DNA from: Peromyscus leucopus
Lineage: Eukaryota > Chordata > Mammalia > Rodentia > Cricetidae
Reading direction: 5' to 3'
DNA length: 64,000 nucleotides
Assembly (NCBI RefSeq): GCF_004664715.2
Contig: NC_051071.1
Span: forward strand, 7,281,231-7,345,230
Every line of letters starts with the position of its first letter. Position 1 is the first letter of the stretch. The notes below the pieces were generated by a model, which saw only the letters and a program-made list of their open reading frames with translations, was not told the DNA's origin and searched no databases. This document shows positions 47,201 through 59,840 of this stretch, piece by piece. The translations under genes and the position numbers were made by a program.

Positions 47201-49764
47201 CTATTGATCTTTCAAAGACACCAACAGTTCTACCTTTAAAATGGTTAACAGAGAAGCCTGTATGGGTTCAGCAATGGCCCTTAACAACAGAGAAACTGCA
47301 GGCTTTAGAAGAGCTGGTACAAGAGCAGTTAAATGCTCAGCATATTGAAGAATCAACCAGCCCTTGGAATTCTCCTGTATTTGTTATTAAAAAGAAATCT
47401 GGTAAATGAAGAATGGTAACAGACATTAACAGACATTAACAATGTAACAGACATTAACAATTAACAAAGTGGTAACAAATGGTAACAGACATTAACAATT
47501 AACAAAGTAATTCAGCCAATGGGCTCTCTACAATCTGGAATTCCTTTGCCTACTCTGTTACCAAAAGGATGGCCTCTTATAGTTATCAATTTAAAAGATT
47601 GTTTCTCTTCAATACCCTTATAAGAAAAAGACAGAGAAAGATTTGCCTTCCTGGTGCCTACTTATAATAATTCTCAACCAGTTAAGAGATATCAATGGAG
47701 TGTCCTCCCACAGGGAATGTTGAATAGCCCAACCCTGTGCCAATATTTTGTACAACAGCCATTGGAAGTGATATGTAAAAAATTTCCTAAATCCAAAATT
47801 TAACATTATATGGATGATATTTTACTAGCTGACTCAAATGCAGATACTTTAGAAAGAACATTTGAAGAAGTAAAGAAAATTTTGTCTTGTTGGAGATTAC
47901 AAATTGCTGCTGAAAAGATACAAAGAGGAGATTCTATTAAATATTTAGGATATATAAAATAGGTCTACAAATAATTAGACCCTAAAAGATGCAAATTAGA
48001 AGAGATTGATTATGGACTTGTAATGACTTTCAAAGATTATTCAGAGACATTTCTCATCTATAAACTGTTGTTGGGGTAAAAAAATGATGAACTGAGTAAT
48101 TTGTTCAAAAGCTTAGAAGGTGACAAAGTCTTAAATAGTCCAAGAGAATTATCAGCTGAAGCTGAAAGAGAATTCACCTTGGTGGAAAAGAAAGTACAGG
48201 AAGGACATGTGGATCATTTGGATCCAAAGCTTGGTTGCATTTTGGTTATTTTACCCTCTAAGCATTCTTCTATAGGAATTTTAATGCAGAGGGAAGATAT
48301 TGTATTGGAATGGATATTTGTACAAATAAACAGAGTAAAAAAATAAAAACTTACATGGAAAATGTCTCTGACTTGATTTTAAAAGAAAAATTGAGACTTC
48401 ATCAATTAGCAGGAATATATCCAGCAGAAATTGTAGTACCTTTAACTAAGGAAGACATTGGCAAATTTAAGGGCAGAAAGTGAACCTTGGCAAAGAGCTT
48501 GCATTATTTTTTTTTTTGAGATTAATAGCAAATATCCCCAAAGTGATAGAATTCAACTTATAAAGAGAGCTGATTGGATTCTGCCTCAAATTGTTCAGAA
48601 CACCCCCATATCTGGAGCCTGTACATTTTATACAGATGCAAATACACAAGGAAAGGCAGGTTACAAGCCAGAAAATTTAAGTGAAGGGGTTCGAAGTCCT
48701 TATAACTCAGTTCAAAATCAGAATTGTATGCTATTCTGTTGGTGTTAATGGATTTTTCTGAACCTCTCAACATAGTTACTCACTCTCAGTATGCTGAAAG
48801 TGTTGTCTTACATATTGAGACTGCAGAATTTATCCCTTATGAGTCAGAATTAGCTTTGTTATTTATTCAGTTACAAGATACAATCAGGAAAAGGAAGCAT
48901 CCTTTATACATAACTCACATCAGATCCTATATGTGTCTGCCAGACCCTTTAACATAAGTCTATGACAAAATTGATAAACTATTGATAGGAAATGTGCTGG
49001 AGGCCTCAGAATTTCGTAAAAAACATCATGTCAATAGTGAAGGCTAAAAAAAAGGATTTCTCCGTAACCCAGCAATAAGTTAAGGAAATTGTAAGGATAT
49101 GTCCTACTTGTTTCTTTTAAAATCAGACTCCATTACCAGTAGAACATAACCCAAAGGGTACTCAGAGGAATAAAATCTGGCAGATAGATGTGTTTCACTT
49201 TGCAGAATTTGGAAAATTGAAATATGTACACTACATCATTGATACTTATTCAGGATTTCAATGGGCAACTGCTTTGAATTCTGAAAAACCTGATTCTGTA
49301 ATCACGCATCTACTGGAAATTATGGCCATCATGGCTATACCTGCACAAATTAAACCTGACAATGCCCAGCATATGTCTCTGGTAAAATGAAACATTTTAT
49401 TTATTACAATATAAAGCATATTAAAGGTATACAACATAATTCTATAGGCCGAGAAGTTATAGAGAGATCAAATTGAACTCTAAAGGATATGCTATGTAAA
49501 CAGAAAGGGGTAAGAAAAACCCACAGAAATAGATTACATAATGCTCTATTAACTTTGATTTTTTGCAATGCCAATGAGAAAGGAACAACAGCTGCAGAGA
49601 GACATTGGATAATAGAAAAAACTACAGAATTTAATCAGCCTATTTACTTTAACGATGTTCTGACCTCAGAATGAAAACCAGGATATGTGTTATGTTGGTT
49701 TTGCTTTTGTTTCTACAGGAGATGATAAGCTGTGGATACATCAAGATTAATAAAGGTTAGATTT
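47201..49764 (+). pseudogene. ERV pol (RT, RNase H, integrase), many breaks
   Basis: RT begins at about 47221. An in-frame TGA at 47407-47409 is followed by a local duplication mess (47413-47508). The catalytic YMDD box is intact at 47807-47818, and another break follows near 47960. RNase H is at about 48340-48960, with TDAN at about 48630. Integrase covers about 48960-49740: the His-His of the N-terminal zinc site at about 49020, first Asp 49187-49189, second Asp 49358-49360, then a one-base loss near 49370 that shifts the frame, and the Glu codon at 49462-49464. The order is canonical and no domain is wholly missing, but at least five breaks exclude function. Confidence 0.9.
47413..47508 (+). 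repeat. Local tandem duplications in RT
   Basis: GGTAACAGACATTAACA and the adjoining ATTAACAAAGT recur two to four times within about 95 bases, out of frame with RT. It looks like replication slippage or an assembly error in a short stretch. Confidence 0.85.
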
Positions 49765-49947
49765 GAACAAGAGAGAACACTTAATTAGAAGATGTGATAG
49801 TTTATTAACCAGCAGGACCATTCAACTTAAACTAACTTATACCACTAACAAATGCTTTTCATTTAAACAGATATAACTTGTCAAAAGGGAATCTCCCCAA
49901 AGTTAGTCTTTGGGAAGGGTTTTTGTTTTTGTCTTTCAGGAGAATGA

Positions 49948-50292
49948 ATGCTAAGGAATCTGAAGAACACTGGACAAATGAGACATCTGAAGAAAAAGGA
50001 CAAATCATCTAGAAAAAATATTCCAAGAAAAAGAGTAAATTGGCCAATTGGTATATCACATATAAAATTTCATGTCTTCCTAAATGTTTGTTTCTGTTCT
50101 TCTCTACCAACACTTAACACAAATGGTCTTTTTATAGTCCCAGTTCAATTAAAAATTAAAGCTGGCTTTGGAGTTGGAGAATGGCTCTCTCCTTCTCTAA
50201 ATCGAAGCATGTTGTTAAAAGGAAAATGCAAAATCTCTGTATTACCTGAGAAGAGCTATCTGATATGGGACAGAAGAAAACCAAAAAATTAA
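49948..50292 (+). pseudogene. Short post-pol frame at the env position
   Basis: A 114-codon open frame after pol. The peptide is basic at the start, with one hydrophobic patch (FHVFLNVCFCSSLP) that could be a weak signal or membrane segment. The start of the same sequence recurs in the ERV fragment at about 4010-4080. By position it may be an env N-terminus relic, but I see no SU/TM features, furin-type site or fusion peptide. The function is unknown. Confidence 0.4.
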
Positions 50293-51268
50293 GAAACTCT
50301 TCTATTGCCACTAATCTCAACTTTTGGTTTTATTTTGATTCTTTAAATTTTTCTTAAGGTATGAATTTTATATCAAAATTTATAAGATTTATATATATTA
50401 AACTTTTGTTATGATATTAATGGTCATATAGAATATTAAGTAATTCTAGAAAAAAAGTGTTCATGTAGCTGCCTATACATGTTTTGTGTTGGAGTCTCTA
50501 TCATTTTCTGCAGGAAATCATGACCAGACCTAATAGCAAATTTGAAGTCTCTGGAAAGATGATAGGGCCCCATGTGGACAATAATAATATCACTAAGCCA
50601 ACAAACATCTCCAAAAAATCAGCTTTGGACTACAAACTGCTCAGAACAATTTTGATATGGCTAATTGAGATGATCCAGCTTCACAGACTATTCTAACTAG
50701 GACTTGAGATAAGCCCTGCACTTTTGCATTATGCAAAGACTGGACAACAAATGATATGGCTACCTCTCTCAGGACTTGACTATTAAACCAAAGATTTTCT
50801 TTTCAGGATACCCTAAAGATGCGTTTGCCCACAAGCAGCAGGAAGCAATTTTAAGAACACGACATGCACATTCCCAAGAGTTAGGGTAGGTGGTTTTGGT
50901 TGCAATTGGTTATGGGTGTGGGACAGTTGTCATTGTTTAGGATGTTTGGTTACAAGTTGTTATTGTTAATGGTCAGGAAAGAGGCTAAACAAAGGAGATT
51001 AGATTTAAGGTTCTTGTTTGGAAAGAAAAAAAGAAAAAAGAGGATATAGATAAGAGGTAGATTATTGAGTCTACTCTAAAAAAATAAAGAGATACAGAAA
51101 TGATAGAATAAAGGGTAGATTATTGAATCTACTCTGAAAAGAAAAAAAGAGAGGATATAGATATGATATATGATAAAATGGTAGATTATTTAATTAACTT
51201 TTAAAAGACAACTTCTAGTTTTAAATACTTTACATTGGATTGGATTTTTAAAAATTGTGCACAAATTT

Positions 51269-51330
<62 letters not shown>

Positions 51331-52760
51331 TTGATATTGTTAGAAAATGCTGTACGTATATTTCTAATCTTGTTCAGGATATTGTACTTATACAGTTCAT
51401 TTAACAATGTAATGCAATTTGCTAAACCTTGAATGTTATTATTACCAACTATTAGGATATAAAAAATGAAAGTTAGTAGTTAGACATTATAATTGAACTT
51501 GTTTGTTTTCAAGGTCAAGCAGTGATACATTTTATATAGACAGGTCATCTTCAAACCCTTCAGTGATCTACAGAATATGGCAATTAAAATGTTTTAATAA
51601 CATAACATTTTTTTCTTTTTTTATGCCTATGAGATATGTCAGTTCCTGGCAGCACTAATGTACTTTAGAGAAAATATGGGCATTGAAGAAAATATATATG
51701 GAGTTAACTTTCATTGTGGCAAAAGTTAGCCACTGGGCAACAAAGTGCCCTTGTATTGACTGCTGACACTATGCTATCCAAAATGGACAAATGGGACACA
51801 AAACAAAGGACTACCGATCCTTGCCAATGCAAGTGGGGTTGCAGCGTTGGTAACAGATGTCCTCTGAGCCCAGGACAATATGGCACCCTCGCTGAAGTGG
51901 CTTTGTAATCCAGAAAAGGTACAGTGCCCCTTTCCTCAAAGGTAGCTGAACAGGCAGTAGACCTGTGGCTCCTGGTGTGCAGTGGAACAATAGCTGAAAC
52001 AGTTATTCTTGAAGGAGTAACTAGGATAACAGAGGGTAACCTCTCTATGGCAGATTGGCATTTAATAAAGGAGATGAAGCCACCCACAAGCCAAGAAGAA
52101 TGGGCAGCCGAATTCTAAAAACACCAGCAATTTTCAGAATTTAAAATCATGAATCATGACAGGACACTGGCAGAAAAAAAAAAAGTTTATCTGGTACATG
52201 GAATACTGGCACTGAATGTGAAGTCAAGCTATAGGCCTTGTGTACACCCTACTTCACAAATGTGTCTGTCAAATACGCTAAGCCTATAGGCTGAAGATGA
52301 TGCCCCAACATTGCAGAGAAACCTCAGGCTGCTGGCTGTTTCTGCCAACTCACATTTTTTTTTTTGGAAGTTGCTTGTTTGCACTTCCTATTTTACTAGG
52401 TAATATTATTTCCTTCTTGGGTCTCTGAGGGAGCTGAAGATTAGATAGTTGTAGTAACAATTTTCCTTATTAAGAAATCCAGAAAAGAAACTAATAGCTG
52501 TTAATTGTATAAGTTTGAAAGAAATCATAAGATAGTTTTCTGTTGGTAATATAAGATAGAATAGAAAGTAAATTAGGTACATTTTAGACTAACCAAAATA
52601 GGACAGATAATGGAATATTTTCTCTGAATTTGTCAATGCCAATGTGCTAGACATTGTTGATGTATTTATTGCTTGTATATATTGGATAGGATTAATGAAC
52701 TTATTATACATAGTTTTTCTTATATTAGTTATAACTTTTTTATTTTTTATTTTTATTGTA
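50293..52760 (+). mobile_element. Long non-coding post-pol region shared with the short LTR elements
   Basis: About 2.5 kb without a coding frame. It aligns in order with the inner region of the 2.9-kb element: 50480-50700 with about 61740-61900, about 51630-51740 with 62440-62550, and 52230-52470 with 62690-62880 (shared CCTGGCAGCAC, GGCAAAAGTTAGCCA, ACTAGGTAATATTA-type blocks). It contains a TA/GA microsatellite at 51268-51330. It replaces most of where env would be. Confidence 0.75.
51268..51330 (+). repeat. (TA)n(GA)n compound microsatellite
   Basis: About 19 TA units with one TACATA interruption, then about 12 GA units. Confidence 0.97.
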
Positions 52761-52776
52761 CAAAAAAGGGGAAATA
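52761..52776 (+). promoter_or_regulatory. Polypurine tract of the provirus
   Basis: AAAAAAGGGGAAA ending just before the TGGTGATA start of the 3' LTR. The same AAAAGGGGAAA form precedes the right LTR of the 2.9-kb element at 63081-63093. Confidence 0.85.
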
Positions 52777-54018
52777 TGGTGATATTTTATTTGTGCTGAA
52801 ATGTTGAGATATTTTATTTGTGCATTAATAAAAAAGCTTGCCTGGAGATCAGGGGGAAAAGGCCAGTCGTTTTAAGTAAACAAGAAAGGGATCGGGAGGT
52901 CCCAGCTGGATCAGGAACAGAGTGGGAGAACAAGGAAAGAGATATCATGATAAATGAAGGAAGAAGCAGAGTGCTAGAGAGGTTCCCAGAAAACCACAAA
53001 GATACCTCCACTATAAACTACTGGCCTATGGTCAAGAGAGGGCCTGAGCTGACCTATTCTGGTGATCAGATGGCCGAATACCCTAGCTGTCATGATAGAA
53101 CTCTCATCTAGTGACTGATGGAAGCAGATGCAGAGATCCACAGCCAAGCCCCAGGTGGAGCACCAGGAGTCCAATTGGCGAGAGAGAGGAAGGATTATAT
53201 GAGCAAGAGATATCAAGACCATGATTGGAAAAAGCACAGGGACAAATGGCCAAACTAGTGAAAATACATGAACTCTGAACCAATAGCTGAGGAGCCCCGA
53301 TGGACCTGGACCAGTCCCTCTGGATAAGTGAGACAGTTGATTAACTTGAACTGTTTAGGAGGCCCCCAGACAGTGGAACCAGGACCTGTTCTTAGTGCAT
53401 GAGCTGGCTTTTTGGAACCTAGGGCCTATGCTGAGACACTTTACACTGCCTTGATGTAGGGAGAACGGGACTGGACCTGCCTCAACTGAATCTACCAGGC
53501 TGAGCTGACTTCCCAGGGGAGACATTGCCTTGGAGGAGGTGGAAATAGGGGGTGGATTGGGGGGAAAGCTGGGGGTGGGAGGGAAGGACAGGGGAACCTG
53601 TGGCTGATATGTAAAATTATATTAATCATAATATAAAAATATTTATAAAAAAAAGAAGTCAGGCTGTACAAGCCCCTAATCACTTAGCAGGCAGGATCTC
53701 TGTGTGTTCAAGGCTACACATACCTTTATTTCTAGTACCAACCATAGAGACCTGGAGGTCTGTATAGACAGACAGAAAGTGACAGAGCTGTATAGGAAGA
53801 GGAAGTGAGGTAGCTGGACTAAGAGAGCCAATGAGAGGGCAGAAGAGCAAGGCAATAAAGCCATGAGTAGACAGAAAGTAACTCACATTTGGAAGCTGCA
53901 AAGTTGGTGAGGTAAGGTTGGCTGGTGGCTTTCCCTATTTCCTTGATCTAAGGCTTTCACCCCTATATTGGACTCCATGTTTTTTTATTTAATAAGACCA
54001 TTTAGAAATTCATCTACA
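52777..54018 (+). repeat. 3' LTR of the provirus, split by an L1 3' end
   Basis: LTR pieces 52777-52886 and 53655-54018 align to the 5' LTR. The final about 260 bases differ by about five substitutions. The LTR ends ATCTACA before the CTACTG target copy. Confidence 0.88.
52887..53654 (+). mobile_element. 5'-truncated LINE-1 (3' UTR only) inside the 3' LTR
   Basis: Sense L1 3' UTR, parallel to 1990-2775, with an A-rich tail at 53630-53654. A short duplicated CAAGAA/AAGAA flanks it. It came after the provirus. Confidence 0.88.
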
Positions 54019-54024
54019 CTACTG

Positions 54025-54168
54025 AATAAGTAGTGCACACTTCTAATCCCAGCATGCAGGAGGCAGAGGCAGGTGGTTCTCTGAGTTTGAGGCCATCCTT
54101 GTCTACAGAGTGAATTCTAGGACAGCCAGGGCTACACAGCAAAACTGTGTCTCAAAAATAAAAAAAAA
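54025..54168 (+). repeat. B1 SINE at the provirus boundary
   Basis: B1 body with an A-rich tail. Its 5' target copy AAATCAACACTACT lies at 44234-44247, left of the provirus; the 3' copy (AATCAATACTATCT) is at about 54169-54182. The provirus landed between the B1 and its own 5' target copy, so it came after the B1. Confidence 0.88.
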
Positions 54169-55732
54169 AATCAATACTATCTTCCATATATGACTCTTCT
54201 GAACAGTGAGCCAGAAAAAACTTTCCTTCTTATACACTGTTTAGCTCAGATATTTTGGTATAATAATAAAAATGTAATTAATATACCAGTTAACTTAAAA
54301 AAAATCATGGAGACCATGGGATATCATCTCAAACCTCTTTGAATGCCTACATAAAAGAGGCAGAAAACATGGAGAAAATAAATACTTGTAAACTGTCAGC
54401 AGCAATGTAAATTATCATAGACATTATGGAAAATGATGTAAGAATTCTTTGAAAATGAAAAGTGGGATAAAGAAAATATTATATTCTTATACAAACAAAT
54501 AATATTGTAGCTCATTAAAGGAGGAAATGCTTCTATCTTCAACAATCTAGATGAACCTAAAGAATATTATGCTGGGTGAAGTAAGTGAGAAATGGAAATA
54601 GTGTGTGCTGTCATGTGTACACACGAAGAAGAAAAACAAATTATCAAAGCTAGAAGTATGAGGGGATTATTATCAAATGTTCAGGGCTTAAGGTTTAAGA
54701 GATGGTTTCAGATCCACTGTATAGCACAGTGACAATATACACAATAAAGTATTACAGTCTTGAGAATTAAGAGAAAGCTTGATTGGCTTTTTAAAAGTGA
54801 CAAATATTGACTAATTTTAATTCACATAAAATATAATGCTATCCTTGAAAAATATGTATTTAAAAGAACAGTGTCCATGTAGTTCTCTTACTGAATCATG
54901 CTACTCTGAGAAGTATTGGAAGCTCACTTAAATACAGCAGATAACAATTCATTCCTAAGATCAATTTTTGCATCATTATTACCTGTAGTCACATGAACTT
55001 TGTGTTTATTTTTATCTAAAGGCTATTTTCATATATAAAATCTTATAATGTTTCTGCCACTTACATGCCAAAAACTAGTAAGGAAAGAATTAGCCCTGAG
55101 TTTTATGTTCCTTTAGTAATTAAGCACAATTCCATATACAAAATTTTTACTTGGAGATCTCAAATTTTAAAAATTATAAAACACAGAATGAGAATGGGTA
55201 GCAACTGCTTTTTTTTGTCATTTGATGGGAAAACACACTGAATAATTTATCATCCATACTATAATCACTTCTAGAGACACTACCACTTTAATTCAGAAGA
55301 CTTTTGAGTTAAAATATCTTGAGGACATACCTATCATAGCACATTTCAAGTCTAAACACCAGGAGAATGTTTCTACAGAAAGTTACATGGTTTATGCTTG
55401 ATTACATCCATTAATACCATATCCACTTCTTTATAAAGCAACCCAACCTTTAAATAAACCATGATGGCATGGAGATATTTGCCCCTGGAATTTGGTCCCA
55501 AGTGTCCTTTTGATAAACATGGAATAAAATAATCACATAGTCTTTATACATAATATCCTTATAAAGGGATTATTTCTTTCTAAGTTTGACTATGTGACAA
55601 TTTATCTTTTTCCTTGTGGTGACTTGACTTGAAGAATATTTCCTATGGTGATAATTAACATAATTTAAAAATATGAAAACAAGGTTATTTAAAGAAGAAG
55701 GTTGAAACTCTTATTTTTACATAAAATTGAAT
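54169..55732. other. Apparently single-copy AT-rich DNA
   Basis: No gene or repeat family recognised in about 1.5 kb. Confidence 0.5.
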
Positions 55733-55900
55733 TTTTTGAGACTTTACTTATTTTATGTGTATGGGCAATTGCCTGAAGAGGACATCAGATTCTCTGGGAC
55801 TGGGATTACAGACAATTGTGACCTGACATATCATGCTGGGATCCAGAACTTCTAAACGATCAGCTAGGGCTCTTAGCATATAAGCCATCTCTGCAGTACT
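55733..55900 (-). repeat. B3-type SINE (antisense), diverged
   Basis: Antisense layout of B2-family B3: a TTATTTTATGTGTATG-like start, GACATCAGATTCTCTGGGACTG in the middle and CATAAGCCATCTCTGCAG at the tRNA-like end. Considerable divergence marks it as old. Confidence 0.7.
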
Positions 55901-57140
55901 AAAGCTAATTTGATTCATTTTCTTTACCCACAAATATTTTAAAAATAGAGATTCAACTTAAAGATTTAATTTTCTTTTCAATACTGATAGCTGAAATAAA
56001 ACAATAACAAAAAGTCAAATTTCCCTCAGTCAAGAGTTTATGTTCAATTCACAGGCATGTGTAAAAAGTTTAATATAAAAAAATCAGTGTTTAATGTACA
56101 GTGCCATCTAAGTTTCTGCTTTTTTTCAAATAACAAGCGTCACAATGCACTGTGGTATGTACAGTGTTAGGTACTGAGCAATTCAGTTTCTAAAATTTTG
56201 TTGAAAACTCAGCAAAGACATAGGACCCTGCTTTACATTTAAAATAGCCATTGAGAGTTTCTGTCATATCAAAATTTAAGATGTTAAAGTGACCTTTCCA
56301 TAGCAACCATGAAAATGCTGCTTGAAATAAATATAATTTAGGATAAAATGTATGTTTTTCTAATTCCTGAAGTCTTTAAATGAGTAACCTTTATGGTATG
56401 ATTTAAATGCATCTTACATCAGTCTTACGTATTTTAAACTTATATCATTTAGAAATACAATCCATTTCTCAGAGAGACAGTTACTTATTTTGCCAGAAAA
56501 GCAAGCTTGGAACTTTTGGATTAAAAGCATAACTTATCATCTACAGCAATTGCAACTCTAAATATCTTTGCTTCGCTCCTGCTTGCTTCAGTCGTATGAG
56601 AGGAAAAGGTTTCACACTGTATATACAAAGGTCTGTCACACAGGACAGTATGAAACTATTAAGTCAGGAGTTTCTGTAGGAGCTGGCTGCTGTCTGAATC
56701 CTCACCTCTGAGACAGGAAAAACACCTTTTGACATTAGTAAATGAATTTTCTCTGGATGAGGAAAGGATAAGCTCCTAGCAGAAAGGCCTGTGTCTGACT
56801 CTAGGGGAAAGGAGCTCTACAGCCCTTTGCATTCACAGCAAGGGAAGGAGATGGCTGTGCTGTACAGAACCTGTGGCTCCAAGCTACACTCTTGGAAAGA
56901 GAGGAATAAGAAAAAAAGTCCTAGAAAAAAAGTGAGCCATAGGAAAAAAAAGAGGTGTTCTAAGGAAAGACAAATTTTATTTCAGTCTAACAATCTTACA
57001 GTAAACTCTTCCAGATCATGAATAGCTACATACATTAATTTAAAGCAGCTGGAGGATTAAAAATTGTCTTCCACTATTAGAATTCCCAACACACAACAGC
57101 TCTAAAAATGGCATTTAGTACTTATTACATTAAGGAAATT
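55901..57140. other. Apparently single-copy DNA
   Basis: Nothing recognised apart from lysine-rich short open frames caused by A-rich sequence (for example 56791-57021). Confidence 0.5.
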
Positions 57141-57350
57141 ATATTGAGGCTAGAGAGATTGCTTCTCTGGTTAAAAATAGCTTACTGCCATGAAGAGGAC
57201 CTGAGTTCAGGTCCCAGCACCTACATGGTGGCTGACAGCCATGTCTTAACTCTAGTTCCTAGATATTCGATTTCCTCTTGTAGCATCCAAGAACACCTGT
57301 AAGTCAGCATGTGGTACATACAAATTCACGCAAGTTTACACACTTACATG
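57141..57350 (+). repeat. B3-type SINE
   Basis: GGCTAGAGAGATTGCTTCTC head, then GACCTGAGTTCAGGTCCCAG (B-box area) and ACATGGTGGCTGACAGCCAT. It is longer than B2, with the CTCTAGTTCCTAG extension typical of B3. Diverged. Confidence 0.75.
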
Positions 57351-57559
57351 GAAATTTAAAAAATTAATAGTCTGTATATGCATATACACAATTAATGCAA
57401 TAACAATTTATAAAAAAGGAGGCTATGAATATGAAGGAGAGTAGGGGGTCGGTAAAATGGAGGGTTTGGAGGGAGGAAATGGTTGGGGGGAAATGTTGTA
57501 ATTATAATCTCAAAAATAATTAAAAAAAATCATTTTTAAAAGAGAAAGGAAGTTGTCTT

Positions 57560-57880
57560 ATTCTGTTGCCTGGGCTGCAGACACAGTTCAGTGGATGAAA
57601 TGTTTGCATAGCAATCATGGTAACCTGGTTTTTATCTGCACAACCCATTCTAAAAAAGGAGGGGGAAAGTAGAGCATGGTGGTGACCTGCAATTCCCACA
57701 ACCAGGAAAGTGGAGACAGGTCAACCCTTAGGACTTGTCTACCAGGCACTCTAATATTGTAAGCTCTAGAAAAAGAGAGGACCTGTATCAAAGGGAAGTA
57801 AATAGCACTTGAGGAACGATGTCTGTAGCTGTCCTTTGTAAACCTGTACTGTGTCCACATGTGCACACACACAGACAGAA
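57560..57880 (+). repeat. RSINE1/B4-like SINE, diverged
   Basis: A tRNA-like head (CAGTTCAGTGGATGAAATG) is followed by a B1-like middle (AGCATGGTGGTGACCTGCAA) and an end with GAGGAACGATGTCTGTAGCTG and CACATGTGCACACAC. This composite layout fits RSINE1; the exact subfamily is uncertain. Confidence 0.6.
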
Positions 57881-58122
57881 GTCATATTTCATAGACAGGT
57901 TTATAGGAACACTTTATAAATGACTTTTTCTTATCATTAATATTTTTTGTAAATTATGCTGATTCATTTTTCAAGTATTAAACATCTAATTGTAATCTAG
58001 AAAGATGTGTTTGTTAGGATGTATACTTAAATAAGTAGGATTCCATGTCATTTTCCTGAACAGAATATTATTTATTTTTAAATTCACAAAATAATTTATT
58101 TTTGAAGATATATAAGTCCTGA

Positions 58123-58124
<2 letters not shown>

Positions 58125-58174
<50 letters not shown>

Positions 58175-58244
58175 TTGTGTTTGTGTGTATACATGGGAAG
58201 TGTACATGATTGTGTTTGTGTGTATGTGTGTGGGTGTGTGTGCA
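58125..58244 (+). repeat. (GT)n and adjoining variant repeat
   Basis: About 24 GT units at 58125-58173, followed by two copies of a GATTGTGTTTGTGTGTAT unit to about 58244. Confidence 0.95.
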
Positions 58245-58654
58245 GGAAAATTGTTAATAATTTAACTTGGCACACAAGCACTCGTGTAATACGTGGGAAG
58301 TTGTTAGGTCATTGATTGTGACTGGAAAGGGATATTGGAGCCCTGGAAAAGCACTCTTTTTTTCTTCATGTTCTGGCTCCATAAGATGAACTCTTTCTAT
58401 CACATGCTTCCATCTCTGAAATTACTATACTGCCCCAAGTATGAAGCAGGTGAAATATTTTTACTTAAATACACTGAAACTGGAGGCCAAAAATATTTTT
58501 TTTTAATTTTACAAGTTGGCCAAATAACTTGTCACAGTGATAGGAATCTGACAAATGTATTCATTGTATACACATCCTCAAAACTTAAAAAATATAATGT
58601 TCATTGCATCTTACCAAGGATTTATATATTCCTTTAAAAAATTTAAATTTCTTT

Positions 58655-58800
58655 TTATAAGTAGGGTTAGCAAGCAGGATCAGAATTTAAGAGCATGCAT
58701 TGCTCTTCAGAAGACTCGTTGAGCCCCCAGGACCCATGTCTGCAAGTCCACAGCTACCTTAACTACAACTTCAAAAAGCCAGATGCCTCTGGCCTACTCA
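58655..58800 (+). repeat. Old B2/B3-type SINE fragment
   Basis: Resembles the B3 layout (TTAAGAGCATGCATTGCTCTTC, then CCCCCAGGACCCATG) with strong drift. Confidence 0.5.
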
Positions 58801-58819
58801 GAGTAGAGCTGAATCTTTA

Positions 58820-59135
58820 TTGTGATTACGAAAAGGGTGGAATTATAATCTGATTATGGAGTTTAGGTATGGAGCCTTTGGGAGTGATTAGAATAAGATT
58901 AGGCCATCAGTGTGAAACAACAGTAATTAAATTTGTCTTTCAGGATCCAGGAGAAAGACCAAGGAATTCGCAGTCATTGTTCATGCCATGTGATGACCTG
59001 TGCTTTTCTTGGGCTCTCCCTGCCAGAAGCCAGTTAATGTGACTATTTTGCCTTTAACCAGAATGATCAGCTAAAATAAACTTTCTTCATGTTTTACCCA
59101 TTCTGTAGTGTTGTGTTATTTGGAACAAAAAGGGG
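58820..59135 (+). repeat. Possible MaLR/MST-like LTR
   Basis: GGAGCCTTTGGGAGTGATTAG and the end with AATAAACTTTCTTCATG...TGTTATTTGG follow the pattern of mammalian MaLR LTRs. Family identification is from memory. Confidence 0.4.
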
Positions 59136-59840
59136 ACTTGCACACCAGTGAAACTTAAGTTTCATTCCACAAAAAGTATAATTTAATTTTGAATGTAGAA
59201 TAGTACAAACAAGAATAACAACAACAAGAAACCCAACATATAGATATTATAGTTTATATGATTTCAAAATAGTTTTCTATTCTAGCATTGTGAGAGTGTT
59301 TCAAAATTAAGTATGTGAATAGGTCATATCTCTAAATGTATCTGAATATTTTGGAAGTTAGACTTTAAATAGATATGGATTGCATGAAATGGGAAGTTCA
59401 TCTTAGTAAATCCATTTACAGGAGTGAACCTAAATAAAACACTGACTAAAATTAAAAAAAAAGAGAGACAATAGATATAGATATTGAAAGTATTATCACA
59501 TTCTAGAAAGAAAATGAGAACCAGTATAAAAATGTGAAAACACAAATTAAAATAGAAATTTTACTAATTGATAAAATATATTTTGGAACTTAGGAGCAGA
59601 TCGAGACAGAAGAGATGACATGTAAAAACTGTAACACAAAAAAAAAATGGAAATGAAGTTTTTGAGAAGTAGAAGTCAACTCGAACCACACCCTTTTTTG
59701 TTATTATTTCCTTTTTATAGTCTCAGAAATCACTTTCCTACTTCTATAGTGTCATTAATTCAACTTTGATCATTTCAATTTAGAAATGGTGGTAAATAAA
59801 TAACTTACTCCATAGTCTAAATATCAAGAAAACCAGGTGC
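59136..59840. other. Apparently single-copy AT-rich DNA
   Basis: No gene or repeat recognised. Confidence 0.45.

Larger units (their letters stand above)
44249..54018 (+). mobile_element. Complete but defective betaretrovirus-like provirus
   Basis: 5' LTR, PBS, gag, pro, pol, a long post-pol region, polypurine tract and 3' LTR are in normal order. The flanks CTACTC (44243-44248) and CTACTG (54019-54024) make a 6-bp target duplication with one mismatch. An independent check comes from a B1 whose own target copies lie on either side of the provirus (44234-44247 and about 54168-54182), showing that the flanks were once continuous. Every gene is broken. No envelope SU/TM pair is recognisable. 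A B1 in gag and an L1 3' end in the 3' LTR were added later. The LTRs differ by roughly five substitutions over about 260 comparable bases, so it is not very young. Confidence 0.9.

Noticed and set aside
56791..57021. Lysine-rich 76-codon frame
   Set aside because: Driven by A-rich DNA; no splice, start or conservation evidence visible.
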